Positions 23,996 through 55,989 of a stretch of DNA of 64,000 nucleotides are shown in pieces. Numbering within the stretch: position 1 is the first letter of the stretch; each line of letters opens with the position of its first letter. The position numbers and the translations under genes are program-made. The DNA comes from Schistosoma haematobium (Eukaryota > Platyhelminthes > Trematoda > Strigeidida > Schistosomatidae): positions 27,173,116 through 27,237,115 of the forward strand of contig NC_067196.1 of NCBI RefSeq assembly GCF_000699445.3, written 5' to 3'. The notes under the pieces were generated by a model. It was given only the letters and a program-made list of their open reading frames with translations, did no database searches and was not told the DNA's origin.

Positions 23996-26960
23996 TATTT
24001 ATTTGAATACATAAATATTGGTACAAGAGTGTGCCAAACATATATGCGCGACACAAAACAATGAGAATTTAAAGAGAAGGAAAAAGAAAAAAGGTAAGGA
24101 GCTTAAAAAGAAAAAAAAGAGAACAATAACGAAGAGATTGGTGCAAGGTAGTGTAATAATAATAGTGGTAATAATGGAGGAACAGAAAGGTACAATCAGA
24201 AGAAACCCTTCAGTTAAAGAAGATACAACCATTTTTTTATGAAGAAAGTAAAAGAAGGTTACAGCAGGATCGCCACTGGCTTCTATTCTGAGCCATATCT
24301 GATAACGTCTCTAGCCACTGTTGCACCATCTCTCGGACCCCAACCAGGGAGTCGTGAAGGACCAACACAAGCCAGTCCTTTACAGCTTTCTTTCATACCA
24401 CGACACCATGTCATGCACTGACCACCTCTCCGCTACTTCCAACCAGTCCCAGAGTCGGCAAATAATACACGACGTGGAATCCTCTGGGACGACATTCGTA
24501 GAACATGTCCAAGCCACCGAAGTCGGTGTTTCAAGATGGTGACACCAATTGAGTTATCATCTCTGTGCCCGAACACACGATGCCGAACCTCTGCATTACT
24601 AACATGGTGTTGCCACTGAATGTCAGCAATCCTTCGGAGACAACGATGATCGAACACAGAGAGTCGTCTAACGTCCTCAACTCGGAGAGACCAGGTTTCA
24701 CAAGCTTAGAGCAAAACTGCTCTCACCGACGCGTTGTAAATCCGACGTTTTACAGCCAGACTAACATCACGAAGGCACCAAAGATGGCCCAGATTGGCAT
24801 AAGCCGCTCTGGCTTTCACTATACGTGCATTGATCTCATCACTCACACCCCCACCAGCACTTATGCAGCTACCTAGATACACGAACTTCTCAACTACTTC
24901 TATCTGCTCACCATCCAGAGTGAGTACAGGATTAGAATCCTGCCAGTCTTGTAGAAGTACTTTGCAATTCGAAGGTGCAAAGCTCATAACGTACCTACGG
25001 ACACTGATTGCCAACTGATTAAGTGCGGATTGCATGCCTTGGGCATTATCGCACAGCAGGACAATGTCATCCGCATACTCAAGGTCGAGAAGTCTTTCTC
25101 CAGGCAACAGATCCACACCGCCATTACTTTCATCCATCAGAGCTGTTTCCAGAATGTCATCGATGGCAAAGTTGAGGAGGAATGGTGAGATTGGTCAACC
25201 CTGCCTAACCCCACTGCTCGAATGGAACAATGGAGAAAGGTGGTTGTATGCCCTCACTCTGTCTGAGGTGTTTGTATATAGGGCTTTTAGGGTGTCAATA
25301 AACTTCTCAGGCACACGCTTCTTCAATAGACAATCCCAGAGAAGTCCTATCCAACGAATCGAAGGCAGCCCTGATGTCAAGAAACACTACGATTGTTGGC
25401 CGGTGGTAAGTATGGCGGTGTTCTAACATTTGGTGGAGGGCGAACATATGATTAATACATCCTCGACCAGAATGAAACCTAGCCTAGAAGATAGCTTGGT
25501 TCGATACTTACTTGCAACAGGAGTTGCAACCAGCTTGCTAACACCAATCCGTTGGTGGCGGTCACTTCGTTGGCCACTGAAAAGTAAGGTAAGATTGGCG
25601 CAGAGTCTAGATAGGTACTCCAAAAGGAGCGTCAGTCTTGTACACAAGTACGCCGGCGGTATCTGATCGCGATGTGATCAATCTGAGTCCAGGCTTGAGA
25701 TGCAGAGGGAGGACGCCAGGTGGAACATCGGCGATGACTGTGCCGACAGTTAGTGCTAGCCAGAAACAGGTTGTGGTCTGTGCACAGTTGCAGTAGACGG
25801 TCCCCGTTATCTGTCCTGCGACCAACAAGTCCCCATCGGCCACCTGAACGACTCTCTTCTGTGCCTAGACGCCCGACCTGAGCATTCAAGTTTCCGGCTA
25901 GTACTACAATATCTGTCGAACGCACTTTCAGGAGAAGAACTGATAACTGGTGGTAAGACCCATTCTTGATTGCATCCGGGCTGCAATCTGTCGGGGCATA
26001 GGCGGAGATGACGAAAAGACATCGTTTCTCACACCGATTTCTTCTCACTTTGATGGAACTTTCTAATCTAACAGCACATAACCGACTGTCAATGGGGATC
26101 CAATCGACTAGTGCTACCTCAGCTCTAGCGCTTAGTGCGACACCAACGCCAGCAAGACCAGACGAAGATGCCACAGGGTCCCCGGATAAACGCACGTAAA
26201 ACAAGCTTTTCGAAGCGACAGATGAGGAGCGAATTTGTAGTACTTCGCCAGAGTCTTGAATACGGGTCTCGGATAGACAGCAAACATCAATATTAAGACT
26301 TTCCTAAGACATAGCTAGCCCTATCTGTTGTCCAACCTGCATAAGTGTGCAAACATTGAAGGCAGCCAGTTTGAATGGTGCATGTGGTTTCAGAAAAACT
26401 GCCTCAGTATTCATATTCGGTGGCAACATACAATTTTCAACCGGACAGTGACTCGAGAACGTTTAGATACAGTCGAATTTCCACCACAGACGAGCTGTTG
26501 TATAAGTAGAAAAAAAATAAGTATAGACAATTCATCATTTGTGTGTGGGCTGTGATACTACCCGGGTGCCCACACAGAAGCAGGTGGTTACCTCGGGGGG
26601 CCACACCCCAAGCCTTTGACCTAAAGGTCTGACCCACAAAACAGTGGAGCATCGTGAGGAGATGCAGTCCCGTGGTAGCCGGTGACCGAAAATTGGTTCA
26701 TGTGCCATTTGTTCATTCAGGATACTGGAGCCCATGTGCACCATTGGTTTGGGATCCGGTTAAAGCGCCGGACATTTGCTTTTCGTCCTCTCATTTTCGT
26801 AAACAACCCCACCACGAGAAGGCAGTGAGTAGGACTTCCCTGGCAGAGGCTGTATACGCGTGGCCGTGTGGGAGTATTTCGAGAGGGAGGGCGAACCCAC
26901 CCCGCTCTCGGCCATGCCAGGGCATTTGGAGGCTGAATATGATTTGTTCTTTACGCTCTA
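23996..26960 (-). mobile_element. LINE family B, copy i (near full length, internal deletion)
   Basis: On the minus strand the order is as follows. A G+C-richer 5' untranslated part (about 26960-26560) is nearly the same as that of copy j. An AP-type endonuclease part follows (about 26300-25640; blocks ETRIQDSGEVLQ, VISAYAPTDCSPDAIK, LAGNLNAQVG). Then comes a junction near 25480 where about 840 bp present in copy j are missing. The RT part follows, with IRAAFDS (motif A), SSGVRQG, LEYADDIVLL (motif C, both Asp intact) and the C-terminal VRHRV and RWLGHVLR blocks. The 3' end has a 'gttcaaataaataaa'-type tail. Stops include a TGA directly after GVRQG (about 25187) and a TAG after GTGWK (about 24433); both are also in copy j. 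The family resembles schistosome SR2-type (RTE) elements. Non-autonomous. Confidence 0.85.
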
Positions 26961-29099
26961 GTTGTTAATTTCAGAGAGATGATAAACGACATATCGGGAT
27001 GTTTCTCCGTTTAATCTAATTTAACCAGGAAATGATAATTTTATGGTACAAGATTATACTACCCTTCCTAATGAATAAATTTATTACTGTTTAGTTCAAA
27101 AACCTTAAAAATACTTAACTAACCAAGTCAACGACCTTCTCTTTAATGAGAAATTACACCTAACTAAGGACAGAAACTAATTGGCTATTCAATATAGAAA
27201 TAAATAACACAACTAACCAGGTTACATAGGATTTAAATCTATGCTTTTCTTGTGAAAATGAAATCATTTCCATAGCAAAGGAATAAAGTGTTAAATAAGT
27301 ATAACTGTATCATATATGTATGGTAAGAAAAGATTTCTTCTGATTAGTTAGGGTAAAAGGCAATTTACACTTACAGTTAAAAATAATGAATATCATTTAG
27401 GACTACTTGTCAGTAGTATAAATTCAACTTTTCTAAACGGAATGAAACTACTGCGATATGAACTTTATACTGAACTCATCTTAAAATTAAACTAGACAGA
27501 CGAAATGTTCATTAGGTCTTCATAAAACCACTAAAATTTTACTATAAATAGTCCTTGGAATTGTCTTATCCAGTAAGTTTGCAGATGGGATAAGTAAAAA
27601 GTATATGAAAAGTATTAGAACATTATAACAACATCAAACAAGCCCCATAGACTACACAAACACGTACAGTAACGCCTTAAATGCCGACTTCAGAAAAGGA
27701 ATCATTTGTAACCACGGTTCTTATAAAATAAAACATTTTCACTTGTTAAATATTTTACACCATTTGAAACACTTATTTGTAGACTATACAAGAACCTCAG
27801 TTGCTCTAAACTGAAACTACTGGTTAAAAGTGGAGTGCTTTATCCCTAGACGTCCATTACTAGTTTCCAATAGGAAGCATGTAAATGAATGTCTTTGAAC
27901 TTGATAATGTAATTGATTAGAATAATACTGACTGATTTAACTGTTTAGAACTAATAGACTGTGTCATGGCCATTAAGTGCTTATAATGTAACTTGTGTAT
28001 AAAAAATTGTTTTTCTTTACGCCTAATGAACAGTGACCGTATGCAATGAAACAACGGAATTCTACAGTGGTCTACAGAGACATAATGCGAGTTTGTAGAC
28101 TTCTATGTACTAGCAATTACTCCAGAAAATGTACTGTTTGTATTCAGCATTTATTCAATTTTGGAAGGTTACATACCGTCCGAAATACACATTTATTACC
28201 TCATTTTCAACATAAAACAACACGTAAGAAAATTTAACTTAATATCGTAATTTTATCATTGGGAACAGGAATTTATTCTAATTAAAAACTGAGAACAAAA
28301 TTCTTGACAAAAAACATGCCGTTTTAATTGTTCACCGTCCATCATTTGCCATGACCTATCGTTTGCTTCTCAAGAAGAAACTATTACGGACAGTAACTTA
28401 TTAGCATTCATACACTAATTAAACATAAACCCCATATTTGATAAACTGGTAAATCACAAGATGAAAGGTCACAAAGATAATATTGAATTGTTTGATGTAA
28501 AACCAAATATAGTCAATTAAAAAATGTTTAGGAATGAAAAATATATATATATAACTCTACAGAACTATGCGTAGATGATCACAGACTGAAAGCAAAACTA
28601 ACAAATAAAAAGAATCAAAAGTAATTTTCAAAACAAAACAACACAAATTTGTAGTTCATTGTTTACAGTCTAAAACACTAGTATAGATATGCAAAAATCT
28701 ATGAGAATATTTTCAAATACCAGAATTATATGTGAAAGGTCAACCAAAAAAAACAAACATAAATTTTCATCTTTCATTAATGATCTTAGAACTAATTGTG
28801 TTAAATAAAAATCATGATTTCAAAGAAAGATGTTAAAACTAGATGAAAGCAAACAAATTCTAATTCACACCAAATCCTTCTGTATTTTAAATTATGCCTT
28901 TAACAACTCAATAGTGAGATAATACTCAACAAAGAAGAAATACAAAAAGGGCAAAAATACAGAGAATATAAAATATGAAATGTGTTAATAAGTCATACAG
29001 GAAGAAAAAAAAACAATTATATTTACAATCCCAACTAACAAAATAAAAGAGAAAGATCTCAGTATTCTTTCTTTATAAATGAAGAAATCTGATCATCAT
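26961..29099. other. gene 3' flank: AT-rich, one short dispersed repeat
   Basis: This lies downstream of the rhomboid-like stop codon, and any 3' UTR of that gene would run leftward into it. I could not fix a polyadenylation signal. A repeat shared with 59.7 kb lies at about 28120-28215. No coding frame was recognised otherwise. Confidence 0.45.
28120..28215 (+). repeat. repeat family E, copy 1
   Basis: The block from 'ccagaaaatgtactgtttgt' to 'caacataaa' is matched with scattered differences at about 59756-59850. Confidence 0.5.
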
Positions 29100-48429
<19,330 letters not shown>

Positions 48430-49039
48430 CTAATTACTTACCAAAACAGTTTAACTTGGTTTACCTGGTCAAAAGTAGGTTTGAATTTCTACAGAACAGC
48501 CGATATGCATACAGAAATGAACATACTTCATCCAGGAAACTGCGCACACTTCTAGATCGTTCACTGGACATACGTAGCTGGTGACTTTATGTTGAGCGCT
48601 TCTAGCCGGAATGTTAATATCTCACTCACAAGAACAAATGTTGCCGAAAAATTAATCCAATAAATTTCTTTGAGTCAGTTTCGTTTTGGTAAAACAATTT
48701 TCCAGCCTCTTTCAGGAGTCTAGTCACTCGTTTGTAGGGATATAATGTCTAGTATTATCATTTTACTCGTTTTCAACATTGACAGACAAAACACCACATT
48801 TACACTTTTCTAGTCATTTTCTGTCTCTAGTCTTTTCGTAGATGGAGTGTGTGACACATTTACGACGGTAGTTGGCAAACCTACTTTATTCAAGGATACT
48901 ATCACCTTACGGATTCTAACTCCCATGGTGTTTCAGTTACGGTAGTCGCTAGACAGAACCAGTGAATTATTTGTTTCTCGTCATCATTCCTGATCATGGA
49001 CATTTGCAATTTCTATCGTATTCCCTCTAAATTTAAGGG
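48430..49039. other. upstream of the EF-hand exon, nothing recognised
   Basis: I looked here on the minus strand for an upstream exon of the rhomboid-like gene with a Met start and a phase-0 donor. I did not find a convincing one. Confidence 0.4.
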
Positions 49040-49390
49040 TTGAAGCAAATTGATGGTGCTAAATATGCCACAGGTATTCAGAGCTTGACAACGCCTTAAC
49101 TAGTAACACCATTACAATCGAAATGCTCTAACTTAATCAAATCGAAGGTCAATAATGAAGAGGTTCATAGTCCTCTTTGGAATGCCGTCGATATATCGAG
49201 AAGCGTTAATTCTAAGCTGGCTAATGGTTGTAAGAGCTGCGTAGCAGGGCATACCCACTTGTGATCTGGTGTGGATGTGTGACCGGGAGCCTTCAAATAG
49301 ATCTGTACACTAAAGCCAGAATCAAGTCCCGAGGACCTACGGAACTATTTATTTCGTCGATTTACTTGCCGCTACAACACGAATAAATGT
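49040..49390 (+). repeat. repeat family D, copy 1
   Basis: It starts at about 'atatgccacaggtattcaga' and includes 'gtgatctggtgtggatgtgt' and 'gaccgggagccttca'. It ends near 'tttacttgccgctacaac'. The same order of blocks recurs at 57.49-57.85 kb. No coding frame was recognised, so the class is unknown. Confidence 0.6.
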
Positions 49391-50699
49391 ACAGTAGCAT
49401 CTAGAATGGAACCATCAGGAAAACAAAACAGAAATGGTATCAATACTATTCACTGTGGTCATTCCGAATTTGCCAAAGTCGTTAGGGAAGAACTTTCGAT
49501 TGGTCCAGTCCTGTTGAAGTATTTTAGGAAAGGCAAGACAATTTTTAAAACCGTCCGTATGTATCAGGTTTAGGAGTTCTACAGTAACAGGTGTAGTCCT
49601 GTGATTGGGAATACTAATTATTCATTTGTGATGTCTACTATGAGTAATCCAACAACCTTTCCGACGGATACCGATTAATACTCACTGGTTTCAGTTTCAG
49701 GCAGAGAATTTGAGGACCGATCCCGGGAAATACATTTTCAAGTTGTTGATGAGAACATAATGTTTGAACTGTTGGAGTCTGTTTGGTCATAACGGAGTTT
49801 GATTTGTGGAATCTTTTCATCTAATTTGTTTAGGCTTTCGATTTGTGTCCTGGTTTATGCTTATCGCGGTTGAAACAAAACAAGAAGTTGTCAGAAGTAC
49901 TATGGGTCTCAGTCAAAAAAATTCTGTTCAGACTTTGGAAAAGCCGTTGTTTGACAGGCAGTTGTAACTCATGACAAGTGGAAACAAACTACGAAACTTC
50001 TGTGACATCGCTGGTCTTTCCTGATCCAACACGTTAAATAATAGATTACAGGATCAAATTTCAAGGTTAAATATTGGTTATTAACAAATTAATCTCACTA
50101 GTTCCTAATCTTCTTAATCATCTGTGACTATTTTTCTGCTCTGGTTTGCTTTGGGGCACTTGGGACTATCCCTTTATCCGTTTTGACCCTCCAGACAACA
50201 GTATTACACTAAAAGAGTGAACGATCATATTTCGTATACAGGAGGCTCCACCAGTGCTGTGCAGAACAATAAATCCTACCTGTCACAATTGTTTATGTTC
50301 AAGCTGGTCGCGTAGGTTAACAGTGATTTGGGAGATAATTAATATTGACCTGTTGTATCTTTGAAACTAAGGAGGACGATACCCAAATGGTAAGAGATGA
50401 TGCTGGAGACCTCTGCTCACTCCGAGGCAACCTGTTCACGCATAGAAACACACTACTGCCGTTGAATGTAGAATATGAACTGAACTCTGTACATTTTTTG
50501 GAGATTATATTTAAACAGTAGGTGGATTAAGATTATCACAAGTATAGTGGACGAGAAATAAAGACCTAAGTTTCCGAACAAAATGGTGTCGTCACTGGGA
50601 AAAATCTAGAAGATGTGATCGTCCACTTCTCCAGCGAAGGCTGAAGTTTTGATTGTCTGAGATGCAAACATGTTATAAGAAATTGTGAAAATAAATTGG
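49391..50699. other. unrecognised, possibly the decayed 5' part of the CR1-type LINE
   Basis: Short frames only. It sits directly upstream of a CR1/Jockey-type RT and might be its decayed 5' end, but I see no supporting motif. Confidence 0.3.
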
Positions 50700-52497
50700 A
50701 TCAGTCGGTGACTTACCGTCCATTACCATAGGACTTAGGTATGGTAGGTGAAGACAGGGTAGACCACACAAACGAGGTTACTCACATACGTGACCAAAAG
50801 AAACTAGCGGTTATACCATACTTCGATATTATGAAATCCTTTGACAAAGTACGCCATAATCTCCTAATCAACAGACTCCAGTCAGTTGAAATTACAAAAT
50901 CCCAGTTGCGATGGATCAAACCTTTTCTCACAAACAGATACCAAATAACCAAGACTAACTACAACATCTACACCTTGACCAATAACCAGTGATGTTGTGA
51001 AGGGTAGTGTCTTGGGTCCATTGCTCTTTACAATCTACACCAACAATATATGCAAGTGCTTTAGCACACGTTAAAACCAACCTCTACGTTGATGACTTAA
51101 AAGTCATCTATAAAACTGACATTTGCGACATACGTGGTACTATGCAAACAATCCAACATGATCTCAAAATGGTGAACAACTGGTGCAAAAGCTGAAGGTA
51201 AGAGCTCAACATAGTGAAATGCGGCTAGCTGTGTATTGTAGACACATCTCTTAAAATAAGACTAGCACTTAACCATAACCCACTGCCTAGACTGACATCA
51301 GTAACTGACCTAGGGATACATTACTCACACATTCCTAACTTCTCTAAACATACCTCAACTAAAGCATCTAAAATGCGAAAATTGCTTGGCATCGTTCTTC
51401 GAAATTTCTTTCAAAATGAATCTAAAATCATTCTTTATAAAGTCTGTATGAGGCCTATCGTTGAACACTGTTTGTTCTTATTTTCCAACATACGCCTATC
51501 CGATATACTTAAGGTGGAAAGTATACAACGAAACCTCACTCGCAAAATACTTAAGAACGACTCACTCATTGACTACAGTTTCCGATGTCATATCTTGGGA
51601 CTAGAACCCTTTTGGAAGTGAAGGATTAGGTTTAATTTGACTCTATTTCAAACTCCTCAAAAGACTTACTTATTCCATATGTAATATTGTTATGACCTTG
51701 GATGTCTGACTTTTCGATCACACGATCTATCTACCAATCCGAATACGACTTATACGAATCTTCACACTAGGCCAACCAATGACGTTCAACCGGTGTGGGC
51801 AGTTTAGCGTCCTTATTGGTCCTATGTCCTACGAGCCCTTCCACTTGAGTCCAGAACACAATACCAGCTTCCGAATCAGAGCAGATCGTTTATTTCAAGC
51901 ATACTTAGTTTATATATCAATCACACAGACCGCAACGTACCATAAAATAGGAAATAATATTTGTACACAAATAAGCCCAAAAAGTGGCTGTGAATGTGGG
52001 AGGCAGTAGTTAATAAACTGAACATAACTTAAGAACCGTAAATCGTACAATAATAAATTATAGGCCCAAATAAAGCTTGTCATAAGAGGGATATAAATAT
52101 ACATAGTGTAATTGTTGAGTAGTTATACAATAAGAATATTAGTCCATGAATAGTCCTCGGAAGTTACCTGTAACTTAATCTCCACTCGGATATAACAAAT
52201 ATAGTACTTGCCCAAGACTCACATGAATAAGACCTTCGAGACAAGGTATCCACGGTCAAAGTTGAGAAATACAGATCAAAAACTCGGGAAAACTTCTTCC
52301 TCACAAAGTGTGCATTATTATGGAACAGTCTTCCCTCTGAAATACGCATAGGAGATGAATTACATACGTTTGTAAGACTTATTGATCAAGCCCCCACTTG
52401 CACAGATCTAGCACAAACGAACACATTTGCGTCCCACTCCGACATTATAGGCTATCTACATGTACAAACCGGATTGCCTTATTTTCCTACTTTATAG
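50700..52497 (+). mobile_element. CR1/Jockey-type LINE, decayed reverse transcriptase
   Basis: Across shifted frames the plus strand has VIPYFDIMKSFDKVRHNLL (motif A region, about 50812-50868). GSVLGPLLFTIYTNN follows (about 51006-51050), then LYVDDLKVI (motif C, aspartates intact, about 51082-51108). Further on are HIPNFSKHTSTKASKMRKLLG, a VCMRPIVEH block and LGLEPF (about 51595). The C-terminal WNSLPSEIR block (about 52320-52347) completes it. This is the layout of CR1/Jockey-superfamily ORF2, and schistosome SR1 is of this type. There are several stops and no endonuclease. Confidence 0.75.
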
Positions 52498-54153
52498 TTG
52501 TATTAGATACTTTTTCATCCTAATTTTTTCACTTGAAGTAGACAGGTAACTCACTGGACCTATAAACTTTCTGTCGCTAAGAGACGCTCACTACTACGCT
52601 AAAAAGCCAAAAGAATCGCATAATCGCCTGCCTATTATCAAATGTTTTGCGTCTATGGAGCCTATTATCTATCAACCGGTTAGGATAGAACAAAATAACA
52701 TCAGCAACAGGTTGATGTGAGTTCCTTCTTGTCTATTCTTTATCAGCTGTTTGCTCTCCAGTACACTATGTCGAATTGCCATTAGTATTATTTCACCACT
52801 CGTTACCTTATCTATAACTCATTTATTTCTATACTTTCCCGCCTACTTTGGCAAACAACAATCCTACAATATACCCTTCTTATAGCCTATACTCTGATTC
52901 GTAACCTATACTTTAATTCATAGTCCATTAAAGCATTGAATCGATACCTTACCCGCAGTTCATAATTTGTAACTGCCTGATAAGCTTGTAAAATGGTACT
53001 TATAGAAGTACTTTTTTCCAACAGGATGTGAAACACAGAGCATTGTGTGAGGTACTATATATATCCAAGAAATAAGCATAAATGAGCCTAACATCACAAA
53101 AAGAGGTAGGGTGGAGTTACTGACCGGCAAGCATTGATGGTGAGGGCGAAGACTACAATCCACCCGTGTTTGTGGGGCAGAACATTTTGTTTATATCAGG
53201 CTCCTTATGTTTGAGAACAAGTCAATCTGTTTGTGATATTGAGGTTGTTCTCCTACTATCACCATTCAGACTCATGTTTCCAATTTTATGCTGGATTAGC
53301 TATTCTACCAACACAACCTATAACATGCTAACTCGGACTTTTACACTAGGAGTTTATAACAACCATAAACTTAAAATTTTGCATTGCATAAATACTTAAC
53401 ACGACCAAAATCCTAACACAATTATGCCGAGATTGGATCTGGTATGTAACGTGGACGTGATGCCACTTTGGAAAATATTTTGAAGGCTACTCAGTATATC
53501 TGAACGAATGAAATGATATTCACTTCTAAAAATTGTATTTATTTAACAACCCTGCTTGGAGAAATATATTATATTATTATATTGCATACATTACAAAAAG
53601 AACTAAATATTAAACCACTGATGTAGTAGAGTTTGACGGTAAAATAAGAGTCCATGCAGTAATAGATTGGAATGGTAAGACACAAGACTAAATTTGTTGC
53701 AAAGAATGATCGTCAGATATCGATTTATGCAGGTCATATTGTTATGTTTACTGCCTGATTAACGCAGGACACGATATACAACTAAGGGCACTGAAACGCA
53801 TTGGACCCGCATAGTCGCAAATCGGAAGACAGAAGAAGCAGGAGAATAGATTGCTAGGTAAGAATAAAAGTCTAAGAACAAACAGGTGTATTTATAGTGA
53901 TTAGCGATAGTTACACCATCATTATAAATCAGCCAATCCACAAACAGACGAACTGTGCAACCGTCCAGCAGCAGAAAACACAATATGAATTTAAAACGCT
54001 AAATTTGATAAAGATTGGCTGAAAAAACCTTGGTTTTCTCCGGAAAGCTGAAGGCTACGCATTGCTTCTCAAAAGCGGTCCCAACACTAATACACGTGAT
54101 GAAGAAGAATTGAATCGGAAAAAGAAATCTATTACTACATTGGTTTGTTCTTC
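52498..54153. other. probable LINE 3' UTR then unrecognised AT-rich sequence
   Basis: The first few hundred bases follow the CR1-type C-terminus and may be its 3' UTR. A TATAAATA-containing segment on the minus strand near 53900 could be promoter-like or LTR-derived, but I found no ends. Confidence 0.35.
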
Positions 54154-54305
54154 AAAGACAGTTGTTTGATAGACTCTCAACTTTTAGCTAAACAACAAGA
54201 AAATATAGAGTCTTATTCGTAAATTGCAAATTATACGTATAAAGTACAACACAATAAATATAACTGTATGTTCACAATAAACCCTTAATTTTTAGGCTCG
54301 TGGCT
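54154..54305. repeat. 152-bp inverted repeat, left arm
   Basis: It is the reverse complement of 55838-55989, with one mismatch by inspection (T/C near position 17 of the arm). The arm runs from AAAGACAGTTGTTTG to GGCTCGTGGCT and contains CAATAAACCC. Confidence 0.9.
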
Positions 54306-55837
54306 AATAATTTCTATTCCGTAACATTTACCTTTTTAATCAAACTTCAGAGAGTGATTTTAAAAGTCAGACTTATAGTATCTACGTCTGTTTCTATTGT
54401 AAGTATGCATTGAAGGTGTTAAATATACAGTACTAGACACCAACCATCTGTCCCTTATATATCACCCACAAAATGTACTCTGCGGTTGCTATGGGATGCA
54501 ACGCATGATTCTTTGGCGTTTGTTGTAGATTAGACTGATGATTAAACATTCGGGAAATTAGTGTTTTCCATGCTGTCTTTGCTGTTCACCCACTTGGAGT
54601 CGCATGCACACTTGAAGGTTTTCACAAAATTTGTCTCTCAGAAATTATATAGGGGCAAGTTCGATTTGGACAGGACGATTAAAAGAGAGTAAGCTCACTG
54701 TTCGTTGGAGCGACTACACTGCTTGGATTTGGTGACTGAACTATCTACTTTCAGGACCATAACTCTGATGTTAGATCTATAGACGTTGGAGTTGCATGTA
54801 TTTTCAGATGCCCCATAAAAAATATAAAGCCTCTATATGCACCAAATGCAGCTCAAACGAATCTATAGACGCGGGACTGTTTGTAAGATCCATTTTGAAG
54901 GTTTCTTGTGTGAAAATCCCTCCATGTATACACTTGTAATTTGTCCATATTGATTCCTTCACTTGTACATTTTGTTAGTCTTTTCGATTACATTTGATAC
55001 GGTAATATTTGTATATTATTATGGCTTTTATTTTTCTTATGCCTTCACTGAGTTTCCACGTTTCTTTTTGAACTGCACTTATGCTGTTTTAGTTGATACT
55101 TAGTCTTGGCAGTAGCCATATTGATTTGTTCCCTCTTTGGTTGTGTCGCTAACATTGACTGGAATTGTGCATTTTTGATTGTGAATTGAAGCACTATTTC
55201 AGAATCGGGAACATTGTGTTATAAAGCAACGGAATATTGTTTTTCGAACAAATCTGTACGTGATCTGTTCAGAAAAGATAGAATAACATTTAATTGTTGC
55301 GATTGATTTGATTAATTGAATAATTATTGGTTGAATAACTGGGTTGTAATATTTGCTTAGAACCGTCATTTACCCACTCACCTTGTTTTGTTTTCAACTG
55401 GGCGATAGCGCATATCTAAACTACCTGGACGGTTATTCTTCAGTCCAAACCTTAGATTGGATTCTACACTGTTGATTGGGAAGGAAATTGTGACCCTGAT
55501 AACAATTTTTTCTGCTTACTGATTATAACTCAACGCTCCTATTTCAGCAATCAAAATGCGCATCACCGTAGGCGTGGAGCTTTGAGCGTCCTGCTAGCCG
55601 AATTACTCACTGAACCGACCTTTCAAAATTCCGTACTGAATGATTATTTGTGATGCCCCAGTTTCATGACAGAAAAGGTAAGTTGCATAGAAGTCATCCG
55701 CAAAGACCAGTGGCAATACGTGTTGTCGAATGTTAACACAGTATATTACGATTCAAAGGCGTTCACCTATGATGTTACTATATGACCATTGAAGAGATAT
55801 TCCCAGCTGTTTTTGAAACCGGCCGTTCTTTTTCTTC
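54306..55837. other. 1.5 kb spacer between the inverted arms
   Basis: No reading frame or known domain was recognised. A somewhat GC-richer stretch lies near 55550-55620. Confidence 0.4.
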
Positions 55838-55989
55838 AGCCACGAGCCTAAAAATTAAGGGTTTATTGTGAACATACAGTTATATTTATTGTGTTGTACT
55901 TTATACGTATAATTTGCAATTTACGAATAAGACTCTATATTTTCTTGTTGTTTAGCTAAAAGTTGAGAGTCTGTCAAACAACTGTCTTT
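55838..55989. repeat. 152-bp inverted repeat, right arm
   Basis: Partner of 54154-54305. The outer flanks (…gttcttc and caaaaataaa…) show no convincing target-site duplication. Confidence 0.9.

Noticed and set aside
24018..24242. Lysine-rich plus-strand frame
   Set aside because: It is the antisense of the pyrimidine-rich 3' UTR of LINE copy i.
52164..52349. Minus-strand frame as an upstream rhomboid exon
   Set aside because: The plus strand here encodes the conserved WNSLPSEIR end of a CR1-type LINE, so the minus frame is a shadow.
53759..53983. Minus-strand TATAAATA segment as an LTR or promoter
   Set aside because: No TG..CA ends, target duplication or downstream coding text were found.
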